DNA of 64,000 nt, from contig JAFKGI010000009.1 of the NCBI GenBank assembly GCA_017307785.1, positions 1 to 64,000 of the forward strand, read 5' to 3'. Position 1 is the first letter of the stretch. Each line of letters opens with the position of its first letter. Of the stretch, positions 1 to 9,149 are shown in pieces. The notes under the pieces are model-generated. The model had not been told where the DNA came from. It was given only the letters and a program-made list of their open reading frames with translations, and made no database searches. Position numbers and translations under genes: made by a program. This DNA comes from Vulcanimicrobiota bacterium. GTDB taxonomy: Bacteria > Vulcanimicrobiota > Xenobia > Xenobiales > JADMJV01.

Positions 1-57
1 GCCGGGCTGAATTATGCCTGAAAGGTTCATGGTCGCTACTGGGGAACTCTTAGACCA

Positions 58-1074
58 ATGGATATCAAGGGTCCGCACTCCTTCGGCGGCTACGATGCAA
101 AGCACATCGCCCACGTTCAGCGGGAAATCGCCCGCAGCGTCAAGCCCAACCTGCTGCGTCAGCTCGAAGACGACGATTTGGATGAAGCCGCTTTTTTCAA
201 GCTGCTCACCGAAGACCTGGTGGACCTCAGTCCCGAGGCCAAAGAGATGTTGCGCAGCCTGCGCAAAGAGCGCACCAAGCGCAAGACGAAAAAGGAAGAC
301 CCCACCGAGAGCAATTCCGATTTTCTCTCGTTGTTGACCGGCCTGGAAGATTTTCGCAAGCAAGTCGAGGAAGGGCAGCGTCAGGGCGATGAAGCGTTTT
401 CGCGCAAAGGCAAGCCCTTTATGCCGCCCTCCCTACCGTTGTCGCAGCACGTACCTCGCAATACCAGCCACGAATCTTCGACTTCCTGGCGCCGTCCAGG
501 TCTCAACGAAGCTGGTGAGCTGGCTCGCAAAATGGTCGTCTATGCACCTCGGCCGGAACTCAAAGAGCAGCTGGCGCTGGAGCTGCAGGTTTTCGGCAAG
601 GAGATTATTCAGCAGGTTAAGCAGTTCGGTGTGCGCGTCATCATCCTGGAGCAGAACAAGGCTCTCACCGACATTCGCATCCAGAACATGATGATCGTGG
701 CGCCGTCAGAACGCACTTTTGACGGCCGGCCCTGGGGCGCGGTACGCGGTATCTATTGCAGTGATCGGCGCTTGTTTGTAGTGGGGGAAGAACTGGTGGG
801 TCGCACCAATGGCTCGGTGGCGCGCCACGAGTTCGCCCACGCCTACGATCACACGTTCAGTCAGAAGAACCACCGCCGCTTACCGCTTTCGGTGCAACTC
901 TGGAACTCTTTCCGTCAGGAGCGGACGGGATTGGTGTCCGCCTACGCCGCCACCAATCCGGCCGAGTATTTCGCCGAATCGGTAGAGGCCTTTTTCCAAG
1001 AAGGAGCCCGCGATGCTTTGCGTCAACAGGACCCTCTGATGTTTGACTACTTGAAGCAATTGTTCGCGGCGTGA
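58..1074 (+). CDS. ATLF-like zinc metallopeptidase, cytoplasmic
   Basis: This 338-residue protein ends in a zinc-peptidase domain. An HEFAH motif lies at residues 257-261 (zinc ligands H257 and H261, catalytic E258). It is followed about 45 residues later by NPAEYFAES (300-308), where E303 or E307 would be the third ligand. HExxH plus a distal NPxEYFAE segment is the pattern of the anthrax lethal factor/ATLF peptidase superfamily. The first 150 residues are charged and largely helical, with a basic stretch at 68-80. No signal peptide or membrane segment is visible, so it probably acts in the cytoplasm. The ATG is preceded by only a weak GGGGAA. The stop overlaps the GTG of trpD by 4 bases, so the two are probably cotranscribed. 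The substrate is unknown. The fold assignment is fairly safe; the function is not known. Confidence 0.72.
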   Translation: MDIKGPHSFGGYDAKHIAHVQREIARSVKPNLLRQLEDDDLDEAAFFKLLTEDLVDLSPEAKEMLRSLRKERTKRKTKKEDPTESNSDFLSLLTGLEDFRKQVEEGQRQGDEAFSRKGKPFMPPSLPLSQHVPRNTSHESSTSWRRPGLNEAGELARKMVVYAPRPELKEQLALELQVFGKEIIQQVKQFGVRVIILEQNKALTDIRIQNMMIVAPSERTFDGRPWGAVRGIYCSDRRLFVVGEELVGRTNGSVARHEFAHAYDHTFSQKNHRRLPLSVQLWNSFRQERTGLVSAYAATNPAEYFAESVEAFFQEGARDALRQQDPLMFDYLKQLFAA

Positions 1075-2087
1075 GCGCTCTCCAGACGGCTTTACACCTG
1101 CTCAGTCAGGGATGTTCTCTTTCTCATGAACAGGCCCACGAGGCGACTCTGGAGCTGGCCAGGGAGAATGCTCGCGAGGCCCAGATTGGCGCTTTTCTGA
1201 TGGCCCTGCGCGTCAAGGGCGAGACTCGTGAGGAGATCTGGGGCTGTGCTTCTGCTCTCCAGGCCATGGCCCGCCAGGTGGACACCAGCGGCCTGCGCTG
1301 CGTGGATACCTGCGGCACCGGAGGGGACGGTTCGTCCACCCTGAATTTATCGACTCTTTCGGCTTTGGTAGCCGCTGCTGCCGGGCTTTGTGTGGCCAAG
1401 CACGGCAACCGCTCGGTTACCTCGGAGTGCGGCAGCGCGGATCTTGTGGAAGAGCTGGGCCTACCGCTCCAGGAAAATCCCGACGAGGTGCGCGAGGCCT
1501 TGCTGCAGCGCAAGTTCGCCTTTCTCTTCGCTCCCTTCTTTCATACGGCCACGGCGCGCGTGCAGCAGGTCAGACGATCGCTGGGAGTGCGCACCGTCTT
1601 CAATCTGCTGGGGCCACTGACCAATCCGTGCCGTCCCCCGCTGCAGGTGATCGGCGTGCCCGAGCCTCGCTGGTGCCAGCCCATCGCCTGGGTGGTGGCG
1701 CAGCTGGGCGTGGAAAAGGCGCTGGTGGTGTGCGGACACGGCGGCGTGGATGAGTTGGTCTTGCACGGCCCTAATCAGATTTGCACCGTAGAAGGTGGAG
1801 AGGTTACGACCAGCTGGCTGGACCCCGCCGAGCTGGGGCTGGCTCCCGTTCCGCTCGAGGCACTGAAGGGTGGAGCTCCTGACTACAACGCGAGCCTGAG
1901 CCGCCTGATTTTGCGCGGCGAAGACCACCCCGCCAGCTCTGCGGTAGCCCTCAATGCCGCCGCTGTCTTGCTTGTCGGCGGCCTGGCCGGCGACTGGAAG
2001 GAAGCTCTGGCCACCAGCCAGGAGTTGCTTCGCAGCGGCGTTGTCGGTAACTGGTTGGAAAGTCTCCCGCGCGCCCAGGTCGACTGA
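1071..2087 (+). CDS. trpD: Anthranilate phosphoribosyltransferase
   Basis: The enzyme joins anthranilate to PRPP in the second step of tryptophan synthesis. The sequence shows the PRPP-binding CGTGGDGSSTLNLST segment (about residues 81-95), then KHGNRSVTSECGSADLVEELG (about 114-134), the usual glycine-rich loop and anthranilate site of TrpD. The length of 338 residues is normal for the family. The GTG start overlaps the stop of the upstream peptidase gene (GTGA), a sign of translational coupling. No other trp gene is in the window, so the pathway is dispersed in this genome. A bidirectional terminator follows immediately. A related nucleoside phosphorylase-like protein is the main alternative, but the motifs fit TrpD well. 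Confidence 0.9.
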   Translation: MSALQTALHLLSQGCSLSHEQAHEATLELARENAREAQIGAFLMALRVKGETREEIWGCASALQAMARQVDTSGLRCVDTCGTGGDGSSTLNLSTLSALVAAAAGLCVAKHGNRSVTSECGSADLVEELGLPLQENPDEVREALLQRKFAFLFAPFFHTATARVQQVRRSLGVRTVFNLLGPLTNPCRPPLQVIGVPEPRWCQPIAWVVAQLGVEKALVVCGHGGVDELVLHGPNQICTVEGGEVTTSWLDPAELGLAPVPLEALKGGAPDYNASLSRLILRGEDHPASSAVALNAAAVLLVGGLAGDWKEALATSQELLRSGVVGNWLESLPRAQVD

Positions 2088-2102
2088 GGAGTCGGCGGAC
2101 CA

Positions 2103-2140
2103 AAAAAAATGGCCCGAGCCTTCGCCCGGGCCATTTTTTT
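2103..2140. terminator. Bidirectional intrinsic terminator between trpD and the aminotransferase
   Basis: Stem ATGGCCCG (2109-2116) pairs with CGGGCCAT (2127-2134). A-tracts on the left and T-tracts on the right let it end transcription from both convergent genes. Confidence 0.9.
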
Positions 2141-2154
2141 GTCGTCTCTGACTT

Positions 2155-3510
2155 TTAGCTGCAGTAAGGGTCGGCCAGGCTGAGCGCGTCATCCATGATG
2201 GCCAGACCTTCGTTGAGCTGCTCTTCGGTGATACACAGCGGGGGCACGGCGAAGACCCAGTCCCAGCGCACGAAGGTGCTCATTCCGAGTTCCTTGAGGC
2301 GGGCCGCCACCTTGGCCATAGGCTCGCTGACCGGCTTGTTGAAGCCGTTCATGGGTTCCTTGGTTTCGCGATTCTTGACCAGCTCCATCAGCCAGAAGAG
2401 ACCGATGCCGCGCACGTCGCCGACGCAGACGTGCTTTTCCTGAAGTTTGCGCAGGCCGGCTTCCAGCACTTTGCCCATCTTGGCGGCGTTTTCGATCAGG
2501 TTCTCTTCCTGGTAGACCTTCATGCAGGCCAGAGCGGCCGCGCAGCCGATCGGGTAGCTGCTGTAGGTCAGGCCGCACCACAGCTGGTTGTTGTCGAAGT
2601 GTTTGCCGATCTTCTCGTTGACGATGGTGGCACCCATGGGCACGTAGCCGCAGGTCAGGCCCTTGGCCATGGCCATGATGTCCGGCGAGATGCCGTAGTT
2701 GTCGATACCGAACCACTTGCCGGTGCGGCCGAAACCACTCATAACTTCGTCCACGATGAGCACGATGCCATAGCGATCACAGAGCTCGCGCACGCGGTGC
2801 CAGTATTTGGCGGTGCTGGGGGCGATCAGGCCGGAGGAGCCGTTGTAGCCTTCCAGGAGGACGGCGGCCACGTTGTTGGGCCCTTCCATCTCGATCGTTT
2901 CCTCCAGCAGATCGACCAGGATCATGTCGCCTTGCTCGGGCGTGCAGTGACGGTAGATCGGGCTGCGGTAAGAGTAGGGGTCCTGGATGCGCACAATCCA
3001 CGGCACGCCCGGCTCATTGGCCAGTCGGCGGGGATCGCCGCCGGCCGACATGGATCCGAAGCCGGCGCCGTGAAAGCTGCGGTAGCGAGTAATGACCTTC
3101 TGGCGTCCGGTGTAGAGGCGTGCCATTTTCATGGCGTTCTCGACGGCTTCGGCGCCGCCCAGGCTGAAGAAGCTCTTTTTCAAGCCGGCGGGGGTGATGG
3201 AGGCCAGCATCTCAGCCGCTTCGCCGCGCACTTTGCTGGCCATGCCGGGGAAGACGAACTGCAGCTCTTCGGCTTGCTTTTGAATGGCTTCGATGATTTT
3301 AGGATGGCCGTGACCCACGTTGACGTTCATCAACTGGGAAGAGAAGTCCATGTAGCGCTTCCCCTCCATATCCCAGAAGTGGATGCCTTTGGCGGTGGAG
3401 ACGGGAATGGGATTGACCGACGCTTGAGCTGACCATGAAAACAAGCTGTATTCCTTGTTTTTGTCGACGACTTCCTGATTGGTCATGGATTCCTGAACGT
3501 TGCTAGCCAC
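2155..3510 (-). CDS. Class III PLP aminotransferase, taurine/beta-alanine:pyruvate type
   Basis: This is a 451-residue fold-type I aminotransferase of the omega-amino-acid group. It shows the FSLGGAEAVENAMKMAR cofactor phosphate-binding region, the VDEVMSGFGRTG segment with the aspartate that holds the pyridine ring, and the PLP-binding lysine in MAMAKGLTCGYVPMGA. The overall pattern resembles taurine:pyruvate and beta-alanine:pyruvate aminotransferases, which move an omega-amino group to pyruvate or a keto acid. The exact amine donor cannot be read from sequence. It starts at GTG with a strong GGAGG 5 bases upstream. It stands alone, convergent with trpD and divergent from a PilZ gene. Confidence 0.85.
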   Translation of the reverse strand: MASNVQESMTNQEVVDKNKEYSLFSWSAQASVNPIPVSTAKGIHFWDMEGKRYMDFSSQLMNVNVGHGHPKIIEAIQKQAEELQFVFPGMASKVRGEAAEMLASITPAGLKKSFFSLGGAEAVENAMKMARLYTGRQKVITRYRSFHGAGFGSMSAGGDPRRLANEPGVPWIVRIQDPYSYRSPIYRHCTPEQGDMILVDLLEETIEMEGPNNVAAVLLEGYNGSSGLIAPSTAKYWHRVRELCDRYGIVLIVDEVMSGFGRTGKWFGIDNYGISPDIMAMAKGLTCGYVPMGATIVNEKIGKHFDNNQLWCGLTYSSYPIGCAAALACMKVYQEENLIENAAKMGKVLEAGLRKLQEKHVCVGDVRGIGLFWLMELVKNRETKEPMNGFNKPVSEPMAKVAARLKELGMSTFVRWDWVFAVPPLCITEEQLNEGLAIMDDALSLADPYCS

Positions 3511-3623
3511 AAATACCTCCAGTGTTTTGAACGAGAATCTACTTCGCGGGGTGGGCTAGCGCGCCTTCCTGTTTGGCGATTCGTTCGAGAGGGCCAGGGG
3601 CGGACTTTGGTAAACTGTGGGGG

Positions 3624-4370
3624 ATGCTGAGGAATGTAATTCAATCCATCGAGTCTATGGACGCCCAGGAGATTAGCAACACGCTGGTCGAGAAGCGGCG
3701 AGGTCTGCGCGTCAAGAGCTACGCGCAGGTGCGCGCTTTTGTGGGAGACAAAGAATACAAGGCCATCGTGGTCGAGTTGGGAGTCGATGGTCTACGCATG
3801 AAGTCGATGGAGGCCCCGTTCGAGCAGGGTCAGGAAGTCGAACTGCGTTACGCTTCCGAAGTCGACGGTGCGGAAGCCGGTCCGGTTCGCGTGCAACTGG
3901 CCTGGGTGCAGAAATCGGGCCGTGATCTGGTGGCCGGCGCCCGCTACGTCGATACCCGAGAGAATATGCGGCGTTCCTGGGTGCGGTTTCTGCTGACCGA
4001 GATTGGTTTCGACGATACCCGCACCTATCAGAGGCGCAAGTTCATCCGCGTGGATGCTTCCATTCCTTCGCGGATTTTTCGGGACGAGGAAGTCCTCGTT
4101 TCCGAGGCCCGGCTGGTGAATATCGGCATCGGTGGCTGCTTGCTGGAGTCGGCCCAGGCTCTCGAAAAAGACCAACAGGTTACGGTCGAGATGTCGCTCT
4201 GGCGCATCCTCCCGACCTTGCGCCTGCCGGCTACGGTGATTGCGCTACGCAACGATCCCGACAGTGGTCTGGCCCTGACCAGCCTGCAGTTTGGCGTCAT
4301 CGACCCTTCACAGGTGAAGCTGTTGGGCAACTACGTCATCAACATGATCAACCAGAGTTCCCCGGTCTAA
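3624..4370 (+). CDS. Tandem PilZ-like protein (candidate c-di-GMP effector)
   Basis: About 248 residues from the ATG at 3624; a TTG at 3573 would add 17 residues. The N-terminal half has an RRGLR motif but then ELGVDG, a degenerate PilZ or YcgR-N-like domain. The C-terminal half has RRKFIR followed by VNIGIGG, close to the RxxxR and NxSxxG pair that binds cyclic di-GMP, with the serine replaced by glycine. Such two-domain proteins usually link c-di-GMP to motility or envelope functions. No catalytic domain or membrane segment is visible. The stop overlaps the convergent kup stop by 4 bases. A second PilZ gene lies on the other side of kup. Confidence 0.75.
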   Translation: MLRNVIQSIESMDAQEISNTLVEKRRGLRVKSYAQVRAFVGDKEYKAIVVELGVDGLRMKSMEAPFEQGQEVELRYASEVDGAEAGPVRVQLAWVQKSGRDLVAGARYVDTRENMRRSWVRFLLTEIGFDDTRTYQRRKFIRVDASIPSRIFRDEEVLVSEARLVNIGIGGCLLESAQALEKDQQVTVEMSLWRILPTLRLPATVIALRNDPDSGLALTSLQFGVIDPSQVKLLGNYVINMINQSSPV

Positions 4371-6304
4371 AGATCGAGGCGGCTGCCCACTTCGATGACC
4401 TGGCTGGCGGGCAGATCGAAGACCATGGTGATGTCGGCTGCGTTGCGCGACATAAAGGCAAATAGTTTTTCTTGCCAGGCTCGCATTCGGCCCGCGTCCG
4501 TGGCGGCAAAGGTTTCCCGGCCCACAAAATAGGTGGCGTTGCCCAGGCGGTGGCGCAGCGGAAGACGGCGAGCGGCTCGTCGCACCACCGTGGGAATTGC
4601 GGGAATTTCCATGAAACCGTAGTGAGCGACCACTCGGTAGTAACCTTCGTCGATCATCTGCGTCTCCAGTCGGTCGGCTTCGGCTACGTAGGGCACGTTT
4701 TCCGAGGTAATGGTCAAGAAGAGAATCTCTTCGGAAAGGCCGCGGAATCGCTCCAGTTGGGTGAGCAGCACGGGAGGAGCGACGTCGCGGTTGGAGGCCA
4801 GGTAGATCGAGAGTCCCGGCGTGCGCACCGGCGGGTTCTCCTTGAGTTTCTCGCGCAACTGCTCACAGGTAACCTCATTGGCCTGGTAATGTTCGCGCAA
4901 CAGAGAACGCCCCAGGCTCCAGGTCCACATGCAGAGGAAGCCCAGCGAACCGATGATGAACGGGATGTAGCCGCCGTCCACAAACTTGGCGCAGGTGGCG
5001 GCGAAAAACGGGATGTCGAAGCTGAGAAAGAGGATGAGCAGGCCGTGGCTTTTCCAGGCCGGCCATTTCCAGGTGTTGCGCGTCACAGAGTGCAAAATGA
5101 TCGAGGTCAGAGCCATGGTGCCGCTGACCGCCAGTCCGAAGGCGCCGGCCAGGCGAGCGGATTCTTTGAAGATCAGTACCAGCGCCAGACAGGCCAATCC
5201 TAGAGCCCAGTTGACGGAGGAGACGTAGATTTGTCCCTCCATTTCCTTGGAGGTATGGGTGACCAGCACGCGCGGGAAGTATCCCAGTCGGATGGCCTGG
5301 TGGGTCAAGGAAAACACCGCGCTGATCAGACCCTGTGAGGCGATGACGGCGGCCACCGTGGCCAGCAGAATCAGGGCGATTCGGGCACCTGGGTGAGACA
5401 CCATCGAGAAGAAGGGGGCGGCCGCCAGTTCCGGATACTGCAAGAGCATGGCGCCCTGTCCGAAGTAGTTGAGGAGCAGGGCCGGAAAAACCATTCCTCC
5501 CCAGGCCAGACGGATAGGACCTCGCCCGAAGTGACCCATGTCCGCATAGAGGGCTTCGCCCCCGGTTACGCACAGCACCACCGAGCCCAGCATGATGAAG
5601 CCGTGGACGCCGTTGTTCCAGAAAAAACGGGCCGCGTGGTGAGGAAGAACCGCCCACAGGATGCTGGGATTCTCCCACAGGTGATAGAGGCCCAGGCCGC
5701 CGATGGTTACGAACCAGCAGACCATGATCGGGCCGAAGAGTTTTCCCAGTCCACCGGTTCCGTGACTCTGGATTCCGAACAGGCAGACCAGAATGGCCAC
5801 CGTGATGGGAACCACGTAGGTTCCCAGGTGAGGGTCGATCAGTTTCAAGCCCTCTATGGCGCTGAGGACGGAGATGGCCGGGGTGATGACGCCGTCGCCA
5901 AAGAGCAGCGCGGAACCGACCAGAACCAACAAGGTCACCCAGCCGACCCGCGTGCCCACGATGCGACGTTGTTCTGACGGCACCAGCGAGAGCAGGGCCA
6001 TGATGCCGCCTTCGCCCTTGTTGTCGGCCTCCATCAGGACGGTTACGTATTTCAGGGTGACCACCAGGGTCAGCGACCAGAAGAAAAGCGAGAGCACGCC
6101 CAACACGTTTTCGTGGACAGATGCGCGCACACCGTGTTGTCCAAAGCATTCCTGAACGGTGTAGAGCGGACTGGTGCCGATGTCTCCGAAGACCACGCCC
6201 AAGGCTCCCAGAGTCAGGGCGGCAAAAGAGCCGTGGATGCCACCGGCGTCCGCCGGGATGGGCTCGTCAAGTTCTTCTACGGGTTTGGCCTTTTCGTCAC
6301 TCAC
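4367..6304 (-). CDS. kup: Kup-family potassium uptake permease
   Basis: A KUP/HAK/KT low-affinity potassium importer, an inner-membrane proton symporter. The hallmark LGVVFGDIGTSPLYTV lies near the N-terminus. It is followed by about 12 hydrophobic segments and a cytoplasmic C-terminal domain of about 150 residues that ends at the stop. At about 645 residues it has the usual family length. I place the start at the GTG at 6304. Longer in-frame versions would run back through the divergent PilZ gene (ATG at 6364) and add a non-conserved N-terminus. No clear Shine-Dalgarno sequence precedes this GTG, so the start is uncertain. The PilZ genes on both sides suggest, but do not show, c-di-GMP control of potassium transport. 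Confidence 0.92.
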   Translation of the reverse strand: MSDEKAKPVEELDEPIPADAGGIHGSFAALTLGALGVVFGDIGTSPLYTVQECFGQHGVRASVHENVLGVLSLFFWSLTLVVTLKYVTVLMEADNKGEGGIMALLSLVPSEQRRIVGTRVGWVTLLVLVGSALLFGDGVITPAISVLSAIEGLKLIDPHLGTYVVPITVAILVCLFGIQSHGTGGLGKLFGPIMVCWFVTIGGLGLYHLWENPSILWAVLPHHAARFFWNNGVHGFIMLGSVVLCVTGGEALYADMGHFGRGPIRLAWGGMVFPALLLNYFGQGAMLLQYPELAAAPFFSMVSHPGARIALILLATVAAVIASQGLISAVFSLTHQAIRLGYFPRVLVTHTSKEMEGQIYVSSVNWALGLACLALVLIFKESARLAGAFGLAVSGTMALTSIILHSVTRNTWKWPAWKSHGLLILFLSFDIPFFAATCAKFVDGGYIPFIIGSLGFLCMWTWSLGRSLLREHYQANEVTCEQLREKLKENPPVRTPGLSIYLASNRDVAPPVLLTQLERFRGLSEEILFLTITSENVPYVAEADRLETQMIDEGYYRVVAHYGFMEIPAIPTVVRRAARRLPLRHRLGNATYFVGRETFAATDAGRMRAWQEKLFAFMSRNAADITMVFDLPASQVIEVGSRLDL

Positions 6305-6363
6305 AGCAAACAGGATTGCAGACTGGTAAGAGGCATCCTTCCGCGGATCGGGAATTAGCCCGA

Positions 6364-6804
6364 ATGTCCGAGAGCGTTGAGGGGAATGCTGTCGAATCCG
6401 CGGCCCCGGCCGCACCGTCCGAGCGTCGCCGCGAGTATCGACTGAACAAGGTATTGGGCGCAGTTTTGGGGTGCGGGGAAGAGTCCGTCCGCGCCCGCAT
6501 TTTCGTCATCAACATCAGTCGTACCGGCCTGAAAGCAACCCATCAAACCCGCTTGCCCGAGGTGGATCAGCAGAGGCTGTCCCTCTTTCTAACCTCCAAG
6601 GATCCACCTCTGGAAATTCAGGTAAAGGTGGCCTGGCAAAAAGAGCTGGCCGTTTCCGGGATGTTCGAAATCGGTTTTCAGTTCCTGGACATGTCGGAGG
6701 ACGACGCGCAGCGTCTGGAGGACTTCATTCTTCGAGAAGGCCGACGCGAAGAAGGCAAGGCCATCGACCTATCTTCACCCTGGAAGTTTGGTAAACACAG
6801 CTAG
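6364..6804 (+). CDS. Single-domain PilZ protein
   Basis: A 146-residue protein with a complete PilZ signature: RRREYR near residue 25 and NISRTGLK about 30 residues later, matching RxxxR and [D/N]xSxxG. It very probably binds cyclic di-GMP. It has no output domain, so it may act by contact with a partner. It is divergent from kup, with only 59 bases between the start codons, and is followed after 17 bases by the DUF4127 gene, probably in one transcript. The ATG at 6364 is preferred because the upstream reading frame is the antisense of kup. Confidence 0.83.
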   Translation: MSESVEGNAVESAAPAAPSERRREYRLNKVLGAVLGCGEESVRARIFVINISRTGLKATHQTRLPEVDQQRLSLFLTSKDPPLEIQVKVAWQKELAVSGMFEIGFQFLDMSEDDAQRLEDFILREGRREEGKAIDLSSPWKFGKHS

Positions 6805-6821
6805 CTGGGAACTCCTGGCCG

Positions 6822-8393
6822 GTGAAAAAGCTGCTTCTGTTTTGTCTTCTGCTGGCCACACCGGTCCTTGGGCGCGATCGGTTTCTGCTGTTGCCTCTGG
6901 ACAATCGGCCCTGCAACGTCCTCTTTGTCCGTCAATTGGCCGGCATCGCCCGGGCGGAGGTGGTTTCGCCCCCGGACCACTGGCTGGGTTCCTGGCTCAA
7001 TCCCGGTCAGTGTGAGCGTTTTGCTCCCTGGCTGAAAGAGCAGGCCCGACCCGGCGACCGTGTGCTGGTCTCCTCGGACATGCTTTGCTACGGTGGTCTG
7101 GTCGCTTCGCGCAACGCGGGCACGCCCGAGGAGCTAGCTTTGAGCCGGTTGAGCGTGCTGGCGGAACTGCACGAACGTGGCTATCACCTGGAGGTGCTCA
7201 GCACGGTCCCACGGCTTTACCTGCGCACCTCGGAAGGCCAGGCTCCCTTCGAGACGGCTCTGGCCACCTGGGCCGCCAAGGCGGACCGGTCCAGTGCTCC
7301 TCCCGAAGCGGTTCCGCCGCGCTGGGTCGAAGAATACCTGGGAGTGCGCCGGCGCAATCTGCGGGTCTTGCTCAAGCTGGTGGAGCTCGCGGAGCAAGGG
7401 GTCATCGACCGCCTGGTCGTCGGCCAGGACGACTCCTCCAGCCAAGGGCTTCATTTCGCCGAACAGCAGGAAGTGCGAGCGTTGGTCCAGGCGGCGGGAG
7501 TCGAGAGCAAGGTGTGGCTTGGTTCTGGGGCGGACGAATTGACGATGGATATGGTGGCCGGACAACTGGCGGACCTTCACGACTGCCACCCCGCTATCGA
7601 ACTCGAATATTCGGAAGCTGGCAGCGAGCGCAAAATCCCTCCCCTGGAGAGCCACCCCCTGCAGTCGATGGTGGAAGACCATCTTGCCCTGTGCGGAGCC
7701 CGGCCGGTTACGGAAGGCGGGGAAGTCAGGCTCTTAATCCAGGTGCCCAGCGCCACTCCCTTTGCGTTGCCGGGACCCGATCAGCAACCCAAGGCTTACG
7801 AATTCGCCGAGCGGATTCGCGAGTCGGTTGTAAGGGGACGACGCACGGCGGTGGCCGACCTGGCTTTGATCAACCGAATGGACCCTTACCTGGCAGAAGC
7901 GGTGCTGGATCGCGTGCCGTTGACCGAACTGGAGGGATTCGCGGCCTGGAATACTCCGGCCAACGCCCTGGGCACCGTGGTTGCCCAGGTGGTAGTGCGT
8001 CGCCTGGCCGATCGCGAGGCGCGTCGCTGGCCTATCGCCCGCGTGAAGGAGAGTGCTCGACTGCACCTGGCCTTTTTGTTGGCGCGTCTGGTGGATGACT
8101 ATGGCTATCAAACCATGGTTCGCGGAGAATATTATCCCAAGGCTCGCGGCTTGTCTCCGAATCCCGAACCGCTGACCAGTCCTTATCTCACGCTGGGTCG
8201 TCAGGTACGAGTGGAGTTGATCGAATGGGCCCAGCGATTGTACCGAAACCGTTTTGCGGACCGCCTGATCCAGTTGCCCGGCAAGCGCGGGCCGGCCCGG
8301 CTGGGGCCGATGGATCTGCAAGTGGTTTTGCCCTGGCCACGCCTCTTTGAAGTCGAGGTACGCCTGGACGTGCAGCTCAAGAATGTAACCTGA
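6822..8393 (+). CDS. Exported DUF4127 protein
   Basis: About 523 residues. The N-terminus KKLLLFCLLLATPVLG is a signal peptide with a likely cleavage near residue 18. It is followed by FLLLPLDNRPCN, the characteristic opening of the DUF4127 family, and later by VSSDMLCYGGLVASR. The family is uncharacterised; its conserved aspartate/arginine/histidine motifs suggest an enzyme, and some members sit near sugar or amino-sugar metabolism genes. The start is GTG, 17 bases after the PilZ stop. The protein should act outside the cytoplasmic membrane. Function unknown. Confidence 0.8.
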   Translation: MKKLLLFCLLLATPVLGRDRFLLLPLDNRPCNVLFVRQLAGIARAEVVSPPDHWLGSWLNPGQCERFAPWLKEQARPGDRVLVSSDMLCYGGLVASRNAGTPEELALSRLSVLAELHERGYHLEVLSTVPRLYLRTSEGQAPFETALATWAAKADRSSAPPEAVPPRWVEEYLGVRRRNLRVLLKLVELAEQGVIDRLVVGQDDSSSQGLHFAEQQEVRALVQAAGVESKVWLGSGADELTMDMVAGQLADLHDCHPAIELEYSEAGSERKIPPLESHPLQSMVEDHLALCGARPVTEGGEVRLLIQVPSATPFALPGPDQQPKAYEFAERIRESVVRGRRTAVADLALINRMDPYLAEAVLDRVPLTELEGFAAWNTPANALGTVVAQVVVRRLADREARRWPIARVKESARLHLAFLLARLVDDYGYQTMVRGEYYPKARGLSPNPEPLTSPYLTLGRQVRVELIEWAQRLYRNRFADRLIQLPGKRGPARLGPMDLQVVLPWPRLFEVEVRLDVQLKNVT

Positions 8394-8493
8394 ACTTTAC
8401 AATCCGTTAACAGACCTGGCGGGTCATTTAGCCGGGCCTTGTCTCTTTCCGCTTAAGCTGAGGAAGTCAGAGAGAGGAGGCGAGCCAGAAAAC

Positions 8494-9051
8494 ATGGACG
8501 CGTTAAACTTGCTAGGGAACAGCAAAGATTTGATCCGTGGGTTCGCCGCCCTGTTGGCCGCTATCGAGCAGGCCAATGTGATCACCGGTGGTGGACAAGG
8601 CGCTCAGGCCGCTCCCGCCGTCAACCCGTTCGCCAACATCCAGGACACTTTCAGCCGCTACGATGAGCAGGAACTGCCCAACGGCAACAAGCTCCGTCGC
8701 TACGACACCGGCAACGTGCGCATCCTCAACCCCCGCAGCGGTATTGTGCAGGAAGAGCGCCCCAACGGGAATTTCCTCGTCTCCTTGCCGACCGGCCGCA
8801 TCATCTTCCAAGAGCAGCCCGGCTATCCGCTGCTCGTATTCAGCAGCATTCACGGTGGCGCGCCGCTGATGGCTCGCGTTTGTGTGGTGCAACTGGGGGC
8901 GGCCAGTGAAGCTCGTCCGGCCTTCCAGTTTGAAGACCACGAGGGGAATCACTTCGTCGACCTCGACAGCCTGCGTTACGTCAAAGTCGCTCCGGCCCAC
9001 GTTCAGTCCACCCAGGTGGAGCAGCCGGTCGCCCAGCTTCAGCACGCTTAG
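8494..9051 (+). CDS. Hypothetical 185-residue protein
   Basis: I do not recognise this protein. It begins with a helical segment (residues 1-30), followed by a Gly/Ala-rich linker. From residue 50 it has short turn-rich repeats of the type YDTGNVRILNPRSG, ERPNGNFLVSLPTGR and FQEQPGYPLLVFSS, which look like a beta-solenoid or meander in which polar NG/TG turns alternate with hydrophobic strands. There is no signal peptide. The ATG has a strong GAGAGGAGG about 13 bases upstream. It is followed by a hairpin and precedes the giant repeat protein, from which it is separated by 250 bases containing a separate promoter. Confidence 0.7.
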   Translation: MDALNLLGNSKDLIRGFAALLAAIEQANVITGGGQGAQAAPAVNPFANIQDTFSRYDEQELPNGNKLRRYDTGNVRILNPRSGIVQEERPNGNFLVSLPTGRIIFQEQPGYPLLVFSSIHGGAPLMARVCVVQLGAASEARPAFQFEDHEGNHFVDLDSLRYVKVAPAHVQSTQVEQPVAQLQHA

Positions 9052-9082
9052 CAATTTCCTATAGTAGCAACTTACTACACGT

Positions 9083-9112
9083 ACGCCGACTGCCCGCGGG
9101 CCGAGTCGGCGT
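9083..9112 (+). terminator. Stem-loop terminator after the 185-residue protein gene
   Basis: Arms ACGCCGACT (9083-9091) and AGTCGGCGT (9104-9112) enclose a further GCCC/GGGC pairing. A short T-run (GTTTT) follows about 6 bases later. The weak T-tract makes this a probable rather than certain terminator. Confidence 0.55.
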
Positions 9113-9149
9113 CTGCGTTTTCCCCGCCGTCATCGCATTTCTGGCCCTT

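Noticed and set aside
1461..2192. Leftward frame antisense to trpD
   Set aside because: The product has no recognisable motif and shadows the trpD coding bias.
4472..5977. Forward reading frames opposite kup
   Set aside because: They lack homology and sit fully inside kup, whose motifs and hydrophobic pattern are unmistakable.
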